A stretch of DNA of 64,000 nt from Pyxidicoccus trucidator (GTDB lineage Bacteria > Myxococcota > Myxococcia > Myxococcales > Myxococcaceae): positions 124,001-188,000 of the forward strand of contig NZ_JAAIXZ010000020.1 in assembly GCF_010894435.1 (NCBI RefSeq), in the 5' to 3' direction. Of this stretch, positions 33,961-43,525 are shown piece after piece. Both the position numbers and the translations under genes were made by a program. The notes under the pieces are model-generated. The model made no database searches. It saw only the letters and a list, made by a program, of their open reading frames with translations, and was not told the DNA's origin. The stretch's first letter is position 1, and the number at the start of each line of letters is the position of its first letter.

Positions 33961-34034
33961 CTCGCGCCCGGACGGACTCGGCCAGCCTGCTGGTGCGCAT
34001 CAACGACTGGCTCGCCAAGCGGGGCGTGCACTGA
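33901..34034 (+). repeat. Tandem duplication of the kinase gene's 3' end
   Basis: The last 60 bases of the kinase gene (33901-33960) recur at 33975-34034 with two substitutions, including the final TGA. The offset is 74 bases, so the copy falls in another frame and is not translated with the kinase. It looks like a recent local duplication. Confidence 0.85.
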
Positions 34035-34063
34035 AGCTCGCACGCCCTGCCCGTGCGCAGGCC

Positions 34064-35593
34064 TCAGCGCGTGGTGGGTGCCGCCTGGCGCTCGGGAGCG
34101 CGGCCCCGGGTGCCGGCGGCCCACTCGTCCCAGACGTTGAAGGACTTCATCTGCTGGCCCAGGTCGGTGCTCTTGATGAGCGTCTCCACCTCGGCGCGGC
34201 TCTGGCGGGGCAGCCGCTCCTCCATGTTGGCGAAGCCCCAGGCGAGCGCGCCCACCACGGCGGCGTTGGCGCGCAGCGTCCTCGTGTCGCACTGCTCGAA
34301 CTCGTCCGAGCGCGCGTGGTAGTTGGGCCCGTAGGTGGCCGCCTCCTGGTTGGCGATGAGGTTGGCCACGCCGTGCAGCATGAAGTCGAAGTTGTCGGTG
34401 CCCACCACCGGCACGTCCACCTGCGTGAAGGGCCCCAGGCCCTCCACCGGCTTCAGCGCCTTGTCCACCAGCGGCACCAGCGGCGGCCGGCCGTTGGTGA
34501 AGAAGCCGGTGATGCGGCCGCAGCCGATGTCCACCGAGAGCGCCATGGCGTGCCCGTCCAGCTCCGCCCCGTGCGTACGCACATAGCCCGCCGAGCCGTG
34601 CATCCCCTGCTCCTCGCCATTCCACAGGGCGAAGCGGAGGGTCCGCGCCGGCTTCAGTCCCAACCGCTGCAGCTGCCGCGCGACGTCGATGAGCATCGCC
34701 ACGTTGGCGCCGTTGTCCAGCGCGCCGCCGCCCAGGTCCCAGCTGTCCAGGTGCGCGCCCAGGACCACGACTTCCTCCGGCCGCGTGGTGCCTCGAATCT
34801 CGCCGATGACGTTGCGGGACTCGTAGGGGCCTCCCGTCTGGAGGTCCAGCGCGGCATTGAGGGTGAGCGGCGTGCCGGCGCGCAGCAGTCGCAGCGCACG
34901 CTTCGCGCCGTCCCGCTCCATCACCATCATGGGACGGGTGTTCTTCGGGCCCGTGGAGACGTTGTGCCGGTAGAGCTGGTTGCCAGGCCGGCTGCCCATG
35001 TAGACGACGCCGGCCACGCCCGCGGCGAAGGCGCGGGACTCGATGTCCGTCGCCTCGCTGTACTCGCGGAACAGCCCGTCCACGTCGCGCAGCTCCTCCG
35101 TCTCCACCAGGAGGAACGCGCCGCGCGCCTTCGCGCCCACGCGCTTGAAGTCCGCCTCCGTGCCTCGCCCCACGTCCAGCAGCGGCGCGGAGAGGCCGCC
35201 CTTCGGCGTGGCGGTGGAGAAGGGCATCGCGGCCACGCGAGGGGCGAAGCGCACGCTCTTGCCCTGCACCGAGGCCGTCGCGCCGCGCTCCAGCCACAGC
35301 GCCGGCATGCGGAAGGCCTCCGCGCGCGCCGTCACGCCCGCGGCGCGGAAGCGCTCCAGCGCCCACTCCACCGAGCGGCGGTTGGCATCCGAGCCCGTCG
35401 CCCGGCCCCCCACCTCGTCCACCAGCGAGCGCAGGTCCTCCACCATGGGCGTCCCCCCGAGCAGGGTGCCTACGAGCAGCGCGGCCTCGCGCTCCCGCGT
35501 GGAAGCGGCGTCCTCCGCCGCCCCGGCGAGCACCGGCGTGGCCAGGGCAAGGGACAGCACGGCGAGGCTGCGCGACAGTCGGGAGCGGGACAT
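34064..35593 (-). CDS. Secreted M28 family zinc aminopeptidase with PA domain
   Basis: The 509-residue protein has a Sec signal peptide ending VLAGAAEDA. A protease-associated domain is inserted between roughly residues 120 and 250. The M28 catalytic core shows GAHLDSWDLGGGALDNGAN near 280 (zinc His and catalytic Asp, bridging Asp), NGEEQGMHGS near 327 (general-base and ligand Glu) and YHARSDEFEQCD near 427 (zinc His). Such enzymes trim N-terminal residues of extracellular peptides, which fits a predatory lifestyle. The start at 35593 gives a proper signal peptide; 47 further in-frame codons upstream do not. The gene is isolated. Confidence 0.92.
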   Translation of the reverse strand: MSRSRLSRSLAVLSLALATPVLAGAAEDAASTREREAALLVGTLLGGTPMVEDLRSLVDEVGGRATGSDANRRSVEWALERFRAAGVTARAEAFRMPALWLERGATASVQGKSVRFAPRVAAMPFSTATPKGGLSAPLLDVGRGTEADFKRVGAKARGAFLLVETEELRDVDGLFREYSEATDIESRAFAAGVAGVVYMGSRPGNQLYRHNVSTGPKNTRPMMVMERDGAKRALRLLRAGTPLTLNAALDLQTGGPYESRNVIGEIRGTTRPEEVVVLGAHLDSWDLGGGALDNGANVAMLIDVARQLQRLGLKPARTLRFALWNGEEQGMHGSAGYVRTHGAELDGHAMALSVDIGCGRITGFFTNGRPPLVPLVDKALKPVEGLGPFTQVDVPVVGTDNFDFMLHGVANLIANQEAATYGPNYHARSDEFEQCDTRTLRANAAVVGALAWGFANMEERLPRQSRAEVETLIKSTDLGQQMKSFNVWDEWAAGTRGRAPERQAAPTTR

Positions 35594-36001
35594 GCGGAAG
35601 GCACCTCGGGGGTGGAGGAAGTGGGGCGAGTATGGCTCCAATTCCAGCTGCAGGACGACACCGCGGTCGACTACATCCAGATGACCCTCAGCTGCTGACC
35701 GGGACTTCCGGGTCCGCCAGGCGGGGCGCGTCACGGGCGGTCGGAGAAGCTATCGGTGGCTCGTCAGCCCCCACGACGCCCCCTGGAATCCGTGCGTGGG
35801 CGTCTTGAGCGGGGGCCCGGTGAGCCCCCTCCCGCTGCGTTCCACCCGGGCGGCAATGAAGCCCCAGCCCGCCTCTCCCGGAGGGCATCCAAGATGCGCA
35901 GCCTCTAGAGGAAGCGCTCCCGTCGAAGGCACGGGACGCGCACCGCCACCCGGCAAGCGCCCGCCGCGCTTCGCGGGTGGAGACCTCATGGAGGGGCGTG
36001 C
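35594..36001. other. 408-base intergenic region with two stem-loops
   Basis: This stretch between divergent genes contains no convincing frame. Two GC-rich inverted repeats are present: GACGCCC (35775-35781) with GGGCGTC (35798-35804), and GGGGGC (35811-35816) with GCCCCC (35824-35829). Both could fold in RNA of either strand. No known riboswitch core and no clear sigma-70 promoter were seen. Confidence 0.4.
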
Positions 36002-39000
36002 GTGTTGGGACAGGGCGCGAGCTTGACGGACCGGGATGCCATCGAGGGGATCTCCGCGGAACAGTCCCGACTGTTCCTGGAGACCATGGTGGCGTGTGCC
36101 CCCGTCGGCCTCGCCCTCCTCGACCTGGACTTCCGGTTCATCCACATCAACGACGCCCTGGCCGACATGAATGGCCTGCCCCGCGAGGCCCACCTGGGCC
36201 GCAAGCTGCGGGATGTCCTCCCCGAGCTGTGGCCCTTCGTCGAGCCGCACTACCGTCAGGTGCTGGAGACCGGGCAGCCGGTGCTGAACCTGGAAGTCAC
36301 CGGGGCCACCCCCAAGGAGGTGGGCGTCTCGCGTCATTTCCAGGTGAACTACTACCCCGTGCGGGAAGGCACCGACGCCGTGCAGGGCATCGGCATCGCC
36401 GTGGTGGAGATCACCGAGTCGAAGCGCTCCCACCAGGCGCTGCGCGCGAGCGAGCAGCGCTACCGCTCGCTGGTGGAGGCCATGGCGCAGACGGTGTGGA
36501 CAACCAATAGCCGTGGCGAGCTGCTGGAGCCCGCCCCGCGCTGGCTGGCCTTCACGGGGCAGACGCATGGAGCGCACCTGGGGCTGGGCTGGCTCGACGC
36601 CATCCATCCAAGCGACCGGACGCGCTTCGTGACGGAGTGGGCCGCCGCCCTGGAGACGAGAGACCCGTACCAGGGAGAGCTGAGGCTCGGCTTCCATGAC
36701 GGCTCCTATCGCGCCGTCGTCGTCCGGAGCGTCCCGGTGTTCGACGACGCGGGCCTGGTCCGCGAGTGGATCTCCACCGCCGAGGATATCACCGAGCGCA
36801 AGCACGCCGAGGACGAGCTGCGGCGGACCACGGAGGCGCTGCGGCAGAGCGATCAGCGCTACCGGACCTTCATGTCCCAGAGCACGGAGGGCATCTGGCG
36901 GATGGAGATAGCGCCTCCTATCGACACGCAACTGCCCGAGGACGCGCAGGTCCACGCGCTCCTGCGCCAGGGCGCCATCGCCGAGGTGAATGACGTGATG
37001 GCCCGCATGACGGGGTGCCAGGCGGCGCGGGAGCTGGTGGGTACCACGCTGCACCAGCTGGTCCTGCGGCTCACGCACTCCGAGGACGCCGTCGATGCGG
37101 CGGTCCGGCCCTTCGTCCGCCACGGCTACCGGCTGGAGGATGTGGAGACGCGCCAGGTAGACGCGGACGGGGTGGAGCGCGTGCGTCTGGCCAACCTCAT
37201 CGGCGTGGTGGAGCAGGGCCGGCTGGTTCGCGTGTGGGGAACCCAGCACGACGTGACGGAGCAGGTGCGGGCGAAGGAGGCCCTGGAGCAGAGCCGCGAG
37301 GTGGTGAGGATGCGGGAACATCAGCTCCGCGCCATCACCGACGCGCTCCCGGCCCTGGTGGCCTACGTCGACACCCAGGAGCGCTACGTCTTCTGTAACA
37401 GGGCCTTCCAGTCGTGGTTCGGACTCGACCCGGAGGAACTGGCGGGCCAACCCGTGCGCGTCTCGGCCGGGGAGATGGGGTACGCGCACCTGAAGGACTG
37501 GATGCGCAAGGCGCTCGCGGGAGAGACGGTCCACTACGAGAGCGCGCTGACCCTTCGCGACGGACGAATGCTGCACGTCCAGTCCACGTACGTGCCCACG
37601 CGGACGCCCCAGGGCGCGGTCAAGGGCTTCGTCGCCCTCATCCATGACATCACCGAGCGCAAGCGGGCCGAGGCAGCGGTGGAGGCCGAGCGCGCGCGCC
37701 TCTACGACGTCCTCATGAACGTTCCGGCGTCCATCGCCCTGCTGAGCGGGCCCGAGCAGCGCTTCTCCATGCTCAACCCCATCTTCCGACAGCTCGCGAG
37801 CGGCATGGACCTGACCGGCCAGTCCCTGCGGGAACTCGTGAAGCGCAACAGGAATGGCGAGGAGTACTCCCGGGCGCTCCAGCAGGTCTACGAGTCTGGC
37901 AAGCCGTTCTCCATGAAGGAGCTGTCGATGTGGCTCGACTCCCACGAAGACGGCACGCGACAGGAGCGGTTCTTCAACATCGCCTACCTGCCGCTGCGCG
38001 ACGCGGATGGGCGGGTGGACTCCGTCATGTCCTACTCCGTGGACGTGACGGCGCAGGTCCAGGCCCGGCGGAAGGTGGAGGAGCTGGCGGCGCACCTGTC
38101 CAACCAGCAGCAGTGGTTGGAGTCGGTGCTCGACCGCATCCCGGTTGCGTTCCTGCTGATGGAGCCCGGCACCGGGCGGGCCCTCTTCGCCAACCAGGCC
38201 GCGCACCAGATGGCGGGGGGGCGCTTCCCGCTAGGCGTCCCCAGCGAGGACTACGACGGCGCGTACCGGCTCACCGACGAGGCAGGGAACCCCATCCCCA
38301 CGGACCAGATTCCCGGGGTGCGGGCCTCGCGGGGCGAGCGCTTCCGCCAGATTCCCGTGGTGTGGCATGCCCCCGTCGGCCGGTACTCACTCGTCACCGA
38401 CTCGGAGCTGCTCCCCGCGATGCACGGCCACCCGGCCACCGTCTTGCTCGCCCTCCAGGACGTGACGCGGCTCAAGCAGACGGAGGCCCGGCTCCAGGAG
38501 GCCGTGCGGCTGCGCGACGAGTTCCTCACCGTGGCCTCCCACGAGCTGAAGACGCCGCTCACCCCGCTGCAGATAAAGCTCCAGGGGCTCGCCCGCGAGG
38601 CCCGGGCCAAGGTGCCCCTGGCCCGGCTGCGGGAGCGCGTGCTGAGCACCGCGGAGAGCGCCTCGATGCAGGTCCGCAAGCTCACCGCCCTCATCAATGA
38701 CCTGCTGGACGTCACGCAGCTCACCGGCGAGACGCTGTCCCTCCAGCGGGAGCGGGTGGACCTGGCGGACGTCCTCCACGAAGCAGCGGAGCAGCTCCGC
38801 TCCCAGGCCGCCCATGTCGGAAGCGACATCGTCGTCCAGGCCCCGGAGCCCGTGGTGGGCTGGTGGGACCGGCACCGGCTGGAGCAGGTGGTGCGCGGCC
38901 TGCTGTCCAACGCCATCAAGTACGGGCCCGGCAGGCCGGTGGTGCTCACGGTGTCGCGGCTGAAGGAGCGGGCCCACCTCACCGTGCGGGACGAGGGCAT

Positions 39001-39226
39001 CGGCATCTCGCCGGAGAACCTCTCCCGCATCTTCGAGAAGTTCGGCCGCGCCGTCTCCGCCCGCAACTACGGGGGGCTGGGGCTGGGCCTCTTCATCAGC
39101 CGGTGCATCGTGGAGGCGCACCAGGGCACCCTCCGCGCGGAGAGCCAGCCGGGCCAGGGGGCGACCTTCACCGTGGAGCTGCCGCTTGCCATGGACGGAC
39201 GGCCCCCGGCGGCGACGATGCACTGA
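36002..39226 (+). CDS. Cytosolic multi-PAS sensor histidine kinase
   Basis: A 1074-residue protein without membrane segments. Five to six PAS-type sensor domains occupy about residues 24-830; several end with the PAC-like DITERKxAE or EITESKRSH linker, which marks domain boundaries near 142, 262, 425, 555 and 685. HisKA follows, with phospho-acceptor His in ASHELKTPLTP near 845, then HATPase_c with NAIKYG, DEGIGISPEN and GGLGLGLF. No receiver domain is attached and no response regulator gene is adjacent, so its partner is elsewhere. The start is a GTG at 36002; no in-frame ATG lies near it. A hairpin at 39236-39261 closes the gene. Confidence 0.9.
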   Translation: MLGQGASLTDRDAIEGISAEQSRLFLETMVACAPVGLALLDLDFRFIHINDALADMNGLPREAHLGRKLRDVLPELWPFVEPHYRQVLETGQPVLNLEVTGATPKEVGVSRHFQVNYYPVREGTDAVQGIGIAVVEITESKRSHQALRASEQRYRSLVEAMAQTVWTTNSRGELLEPAPRWLAFTGQTHGAHLGLGWLDAIHPSDRTRFVTEWAAALETRDPYQGELRLGFHDGSYRAVVVRSVPVFDDAGLVREWISTAEDITERKHAEDELRRTTEALRQSDQRYRTFMSQSTEGIWRMEIAPPIDTQLPEDAQVHALLRQGAIAEVNDVMARMTGCQAARELVGTTLHQLVLRLTHSEDAVDAAVRPFVRHGYRLEDVETRQVDADGVERVRLANLIGVVEQGRLVRVWGTQHDVTEQVRAKEALEQSREVVRMREHQLRAITDALPALVAYVDTQERYVFCNRAFQSWFGLDPEELAGQPVRVSAGEMGYAHLKDWMRKALAGETVHYESALTLRDGRMLHVQSTYVPTRTPQGAVKGFVALIHDITERKRAEAAVEAERARLYDVLMNVPASIALLSGPEQRFSMLNPIFRQLASGMDLTGQSLRELVKRNRNGEEYSRALQQVYESGKPFSMKELSMWLDSHEDGTRQERFFNIAYLPLRDADGRVDSVMSYSVDVTAQVQARRKVEELAAHLSNQQQWLESVLDRIPVAFLLMEPGTGRALFANQAAHQMAGGRFPLGVPSEDYDGAYRLTDEAGNPIPTDQIPGVRASRGERFRQIPVVWHAPVGRYSLVTDSELLPAMHGHPATVLLALQDVTRLKQTEARLQEAVRLRDEFLTVASHELKTPLTPLQIKLQGLAREARAKVPLARLRERVLSTAESASMQVRKLTALINDLLDVTQLTGETLSLQRERVDLADVLHEAAEQLRSQAAHVGSDIVVQAPEPVVGWWDRHRLEQVVRGLLSNAIKYGPGRPVVLTVSRLKERAHLTVRDEGIGISPENLSRIFEKFGRAVSARNYGGLGLGLFISRCIVEAHQGTLRAESQPGQGATFTVELPLAMDGRPPAATMH

Positions 39227-39235
39227 CGGGGACCG

Positions 39236-39261
39236 CCCTCCCGGGCGTCAGACCGGGAGGG
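39236..39261. terminator. Hairpin between convergent genes
   Basis: CCCTCCCGG (39236-39244) pairs perfectly with CCGGGAGGG (39253-39261) between the PAS kinase stop and the end of the molybdoenzyme gene, whose stop codon lies in the loop. A two-way terminator is likely. Confidence 0.5.
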
Positions 39262-41542
39262 AGCGGGCGATGGGCAGCTCCCGCACGCGGGTGCCGGTGA
39301 GCGCGAAGACGGCGTTGGCGATGGCCGGCGCGACGGGCGGAACCCCCGGCTCGCCGATGCCGCCGGGCGCGGCGTCGCTCTGGACGATGTCGACGTGAAT
39401 CTTCCGCGGCGCCTCGTTGATGCGCACCAGCTTGAAGTCGCGGAAGTTGGACTGCTCCACCGCGCCGCCCTTCACGGTGATTTCCCCGTGCAGCGCCAGG
39501 CTCATGCCGAAGATGATGGAGCCCTCCATCTGCGCGCGCACGCGGTCCGGGTTGATGACCGTCCCGGCATCCACCACGATCCACGCCTCGTCGACGCGGA
39601 CCTTCCCGTTCGGGTCCTTCACCACCGACGCGACGACGGCCACGTAGCTGAGGAAGCTGCGGTGCGCGGCGAGCCCCAGCGCCCGGCCGTCCTTCTTCCG
39701 CTCGTCCCAGCGCGACAGCTGGGTGACGCGCTCGATGACGCCCCGCAGGCGCCCCGCGTCGACGGGGTGCTTGTCCAGCGGCTGGCCGTAGTTCTCCAGC
39801 TTGGAGATGCCCAGCTCCTGCAGCGACGCCTGGCGGGGCGGACCCAGCACCTCCAGCAGCATGTCGCGTGGATCCACGCCGCGGGCCTGCGCCAGCTCGT
39901 CCACGAACGAGTTGACCGAGAAGGCGTGGAAGATGTTGTAGACGGACCGGAGCCAGCCGATGCGCACATGGGCGTTGGCCTCGCAGGCCTCGGCGCGGAC
40001 GTTGGGGATGCCGAGCGCCAGGTCCGTCACGCCCTGCTGGAGGTCCCTGTCGCCAGGCCGGTTCACCGGCGCGAAGGTGGAGCCGATGGGCGGGAAGGCC
40101 GTCCGGTGCCGCCACGCGACGACCTTGCCGGACGCGTCCAGCCCGGCGCTCAGCCGCTGGAGGCTGACCGAGTGGTAGTAGTCGTTGCGGACGTCGTCCT
40201 CGCGCGTCCACTGCACGCGCACGGGGACGCCCGCCTCGCGGGCCAGCCACACCACCTCGGCGATGTAGTCCGCCTTCGACTTCCGGCCGAAGCCGCCGCC
40301 CAGGAAGGTGACATGGACCTTCATCTTCTCCGGCGGACGCCCGAGCACGCCCCCCGCCACCATCTGCGCCGCCTGGGGGTTCTGGGTGGGGGCCCAGACC
40401 TCGCAGGTGTCCGCGTCCACCCGCGCCAGCACGGCGATGGGCTCCATGGGCACGTGCGGGAGGTGGGGGACGTAGTACTCGGCCTCGATGACGCGCGCGG
40501 CGCCGGCCAGGGCGGCGTCCACGTCGCCCACGTTGCGGACCGGCGTGCCCGGCGCGCGCACCGACGCGGTCAGCTCCTCGCGGAACTTCTTCGAGTCGTA
40601 GGAGGCGTTCTCCCCGTCGTCCCAGGTGATGTCCAGCGCGGCGCGGCCCTTCATCGCCGCCCAGGTGTTCTCCGCGAGCACCGCCACCCCACCCCACTGC
40701 TGGAAGGTGAAGGGCTTCTTCGGCGCCGGCAGCTCGATGACGCGCTTGACGCCCGGGACGGCGAGCGCCTTCGTCGCGTCGTACTTCACCACCCGGCCGC
40801 CCGCGACGGCGGGACGGGCAATCATGGCGATGAGCATGCCGGGAAGCTTGACGTCCGCCCCGAACACCGCGGAGCCATTGACGTAGGCCGGGCCGTCCAG
40901 CAGCGGAAGCTCCCTGCCCACGCGGCGCAGCTCCGACTTCGGCCGGAGCTTGACGGCCTTCGGCTCCGGCACGGCCACCTTCGACGCCTCGTTCGCCAGC
41001 TCCCCGAAGCCCAGCGTCCGCTGGCCGCCGCGGTGGAACACGGCGTGGTCCCTCGCCTCGCAGTCCTCGGGCTTCACCTTCCAGCGCCGGGCGGCGGCGG
41101 CCACCAGCATGGTGCGCGCGGTGGCGCCGGCGCGGCGCATGTCCTCGTAGATGCCCCGGACGCTGTTGGAGCCGTCGGTGTTCTGGTCGCCGTAGGCCGT
41201 GTGGCCGTCCGCCTGGAGGATGCGCACCCGCGCCATGTCCGCGCCCAGCTCGTCGGCGATGAGCACCGGCAGCGAGCTGCGGATGCCCTGCCCCATCTCC
41301 GAGCGGTGGCAGACGATGGTGACGAGCCCGTCCGGCGCCACGTGGACGAAGGCGTTGGGGTTGAGCCCCGGGGTGCCCGCCTCGATGGCCGGGGAGCTGG
41401 TGGGGGGCTTCTTCCCCATGCGCCCGGAGGGCTCGTCCGCGAGGGCCTCGGCGGAGAAGAGGCCCACGGTGAGACCGCCCACCGCCAGGTTCAGCCCCTC
41501 CAGGAAGGAGCGCCGCGTAATCAACTGGAGCCGCTGGGTCAT
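39248..41542 (-). CDS. Molybdopterin-binding subunit of an isoquinoline 1-oxidoreductase-like hydroxylase
   Basis: The 764-residue protein belongs to the xanthine oxidase superfamily, IorB-like branch. It begins with a Tat-type signal (ITRRSFLEG followed by a hydrophobic stretch), so the folded holoenzyme is probably exported to the periplasm. Cofactor-binding segments include MGQGIRSSLPVLIADELG, FLGGGFGRKSK and the C-terminal GGIGEPGVPPVAPAIANA, which holds the catalytic Glu of the family. It works with the 2Fe-2S subunit encoded 11 bases upstream and the dihaem protein before that. The substrate (N-heterocycle or aldehyde) cannot be decided from sequence. Confidence 0.92.
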   Translation of the reverse strand: MTQRLQLITRRSFLEGLNLAVGGLTVGLFSAEALADEPSGRMGKKPPTSSPAIEAGTPGLNPNAFVHVAPDGLVTIVCHRSEMGQGIRSSLPVLIADELGADMARVRILQADGHTAYGDQNTDGSNSVRGIYEDMRRAGATARTMLVAAAARRWKVKPEDCEARDHAVFHRGGQRTLGFGELANEASKVAVPEPKAVKLRPKSELRRVGRELPLLDGPAYVNGSAVFGADVKLPGMLIAMIARPAVAGGRVVKYDATKALAVPGVKRVIELPAPKKPFTFQQWGGVAVLAENTWAAMKGRAALDITWDDGENASYDSKKFREELTASVRAPGTPVRNVGDVDAALAGAARVIEAEYYVPHLPHVPMEPIAVLARVDADTCEVWAPTQNPQAAQMVAGGVLGRPPEKMKVHVTFLGGGFGRKSKADYIAEVVWLAREAGVPVRVQWTREDDVRNDYYHSVSLQRLSAGLDASGKVVAWRHRTAFPPIGSTFAPVNRPGDRDLQQGVTDLALGIPNVRAEACEANAHVRIGWLRSVYNIFHAFSVNSFVDELAQARGVDPRDMLLEVLGPPRQASLQELGISKLENYGQPLDKHPVDAGRLRGVIERVTQLSRWDERKKDGRALGLAAHRSFLSYVAVVASVVKDPNGKVRVDEAWIVVDAGTVINPDRVRAQMEGSIIFGMSLALHGEITVKGGAVEQSNFRDFKLVRINEAPRKIHVDIVQSDAAPGGIGEPGVPPVAPAIANAVFALTGTRVRELPIARSLPV

Positions 41543-41552
41543 GGCGTTCTCG

Positions 41553-42014
41553 CTATTCCTCTGACAGGCCCGCGACCTTCTTCACGGCCGCGCGGATGCG
41601 CGTGTACGTCCCGCACCGGCACAGGTTGCCGGCGAGCGACTGGTCGATGTCCGCATCCGTCGGCTTCGGCTTCTTGGCCAGCAGCGCCGCCGCGCACATG
41701 ATCTGCCCCGCCTGGCAGAAGCCGCACTGCGGGACACCCATGTCCACCCAGGCCTTCTGCAGCGGGTGGTTGCCGTCCGGCGACAGCCCTTCAATCGTCG
41801 TCACCGACTTCCCGTCGGCGCGGCGCACCGGCGTCACGCACGCGCGGACCGTCTGCCCATCCAGGTGGATGGTGCAGGCGCCGCACAGGGCCTGGCCGCA
41901 GCCGTACTTCGTGCCGGTGAGGCCGAGCACGTCGCGCAGCGCCCAGAGCAGCGGCATCTCCGGGTCGACCTCCAGCTCCTTCTCCACACCGTTGACTCGG
42001 ACGCGAATCGTCAT
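41553..42014 (-). CDS. 2Fe-2S subunit of the isoquinoline 1-oxidoreductase-like hydroxylase
   Basis: A 153-residue protein with two [2Fe-2S] centres. The plant-ferredoxin-type cluster uses Cys 39, 44, 47 and 59 ([14 protein letters not shown]). The second uses Cys 97, 100, 132 and 134 (QCGFCQAG and NLCRCGTY). It transfers electrons from the molybdenum subunit to the cytochrome encoded upstream. It overlaps the cytochrome gene by four bases (ATGA), and has no signal of its own, so it would be exported with the Tat-bearing large subunit. Confidence 0.94.
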   Translation of the reverse strand: MTIRVRVNGVEKELEVDPEMPLLWALRDVLGLTGTKYGCGQALCGACTIHLDGQTVRACVTPVRRADGKSVTTIEGLSPDGNHPLQKAWVDMGVPQCGFCQAGQIMCAAALLAKKPKPTDADIDQSLAGNLCRCGTYTRIRAAVKKVAGLSEE

Positions 42015-42661
42015 GGCCGTGCTTCCTCGCTCGGGCACTCCGCGCCCGTCTCCACCCAGGCGGCGACGATGGCGCCGAACTGCTCCTGGGTCCCCGGGGC
42101 GGGCTCGCGCCCCCAGCCGGGCTTCCATCCCCAGCCCACCAGCTCGTCATGGGCGTTGTGTTCGATGATTTGCGCCAGCGTCTTGCCGCCGTTGCGCTTC
42201 GGGTCCTTCAGCTGCTCGCAGATGTGGCGCGGGCTCTTGCCCACCCACGCCATTTCGATGGGCGCCAGGTGCCAGTTGGGCGCGCCGGGCACGCGCGCGT
42301 GCTCCAGGTTGCGGTCCTGGTGGCAGCTCGTGCACTCCATGCCCACGACACCCTTGTCCTCGGGCCCGCGCACCACCGGCGGATTGTGGGGCTGCCCGTC
42401 CGTCCCGTGGAGGGGCACGTCCCCGGCCGGGTGGCAGTTGGCGCAGCGCGGGTGGAGGAGCACGCGGCTCGCTTCGAGGAAGAGTGCCCTGGAGCGCTCC
42501 TCGCTACTCTCAATCGCCGCGAAGGACTCCAGCGCGCGAAGGGCATTGGGAGCGACCTGGGGCAGCGCCTGTCGGGCCGCGGCCGCCTCGGGCTCTCGCC
42601 GGCACCCGCCCACCGCCAGGAGGACGAGCAGCGAGGCCATGACCTGGAGAGATGGCTGCAT
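42011..42661 (-). CDS. Dihaem cytochrome c lipoprotein, electron acceptor of the molybdoenzyme
   Basis: The 216-residue product has a lipoprotein signal ending LLAVGGC (Cys 20) and two haem c sites, CANCH at 73-77 and CTSCH at 110-114. It resembles isoquinoline 1-oxidoreductase-associated cytochromes. It is the first gene of the operon, so the cytochrome, iron-sulfur and molybdenum subunits form one membrane-tethered periplasmic electron chain. The start at 42661 gives a normal signal peptide; an in-frame ATG 12 codons upstream adds a polar extension. Confidence 0.88.
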   Translation of the reverse strand: MQPSLQVMASLLVLLAVGGCRREPEAAAARQALPQVAPNALRALESFAAIESSEERSRALFLEASRVLLHPRCANCHPAGDVPLHGTDGQPHNPPVVRGPEDKGVVGMECTSCHQDRNLEHARVPGAPNWHLAPIEMAWVGKSPRHICEQLKDPKRNGGKTLAQIIEHNAHDELVGWGWKPGWGREPAPGTQEQFGAIVAAWVETGAECPSEEARP

Positions 42662-42750
42662 GGAAACAAGGCTCCAGCAAGTCCCGCCCCGCGACAAGCC
42701 GAATATGCGTCAAGCGGGGAAATCAGCGCGGGGCCGTCCACTGAAGGTCG

Positions 42751-43515
42751 ATGGATGACAGGGCTGGCTGGCACGCGCCCGGCGCCACGCCCCGGGCCAC
42801 TTCGCGCGGGAGGACTCCGCCCCCAGATTCAGGTGAGGGCCCCCCGGCCCGGGAGGAGGTTGTCTTGGCGCTGTCACGGCTGCCGTCACCGAGCGCCATC
42901 GCGGACGCGCTCCTCGTCGGAAACGAGGGGACGGTCCTCGACGCGGTGCACCGCTACATGGAGCGCGGCGGTGCCACGTTCCTCGTGGACTCGCTGGCCC
43001 GGCCCGTCATGGAGGCGGTCGGCGAGCGCTGGTGTGATGGCCGCGCGACGGTGGCGGAGGAGCACGCCGCCTCGGAGCTGCTGCGCGAGCTGCTGACGCA
43101 CCTGCTGCCCGGCCTCGCGTGGCACCAGGGAGGGCCGCGAGCGGTCGTCACCTGCGCGCCCGGCGAGCGTCACCTCCTGGGGGCGCGGCTCGTCTCCCAG
43201 GTGCTGGCGCTCGACGGCTGGCACGTGCGCTTCCTGGGCGCGGACACGCCCGCCAGGGACCTGGCCATCTTCGTCGCCCGCGAGCAGCCGGTGTTCGTGG
43301 GCCTCTCCATCACCCTCCCCGACAACCTGGCGGGCGCGCGGCTCGCCCTGGAGCTGATGCACCGCACGACGCCCCACATCCCCCTCATGGTGGGAGGCCG
43401 CTGCGGCGGGGAGCTGGCCCCCGAGGAGCACGGCGCGTGGACGGTGCTCGACTCCACCGGGGAGCTGCTGGCCCTGACGCGGGGCAACGTCGGCGGGCAT
43501 CTCCTCCCGCGCTGA
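42751..43515 (+). CDS. Free-standing CarH-type cobalamin-binding protein
   Basis: The protein (254 residues from the ATG) has a helical cap with the W-x9-E-H motif (Trp 94, Glu 104, His 105), a hallmark of CarH/LitR light-sensing B12 proteins. A Rossmann-like B12 domain follows, with ExHxxG (Glu 139, His 141, Gly 144), SITLPD and VGGRCGG. It lacks the MerR-type DNA-binding domain of CarH. The start is uncertain: ATG at 42751 has a weak AAGG three bases upstream, while TTG at 42865 has AGGAGG (42854-42859) five bases upstream and would remove a 38-residue Pro/Gly-rich segment. It converges with a GAF histidine kinase gene. Confidence 0.85.
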   Translation: MDDRAGWHAPGATPRATSRGRTPPPDSGEGPPAREEVVLALSRLPSPSAIADALLVGNEGTVLDAVHRYMERGGATFLVDSLARPVMEAVGERWCDGRATVAEEHAASELLRELLTHLLPGLAWHQGGPRAVVTCAPGERHLLGARLVSQVLALDGWHVRFLGADTPARDLAIFVAREQPVFVGLSITLPDNLAGARLALELMHRTTPHIPLMVGGRCGGELAPEEHGAWTVLDSTGELLALTRGNVGGHLLPR

Positions 43516-43525
43516 GGGCAGCCAC

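Noticed and set aside
33462-34034. Second frame ending in the kinase-end duplicate
   Set aside because: It overlaps the kinase gene in another frame and gains its end from the duplicated bases; the rest is a shadow.
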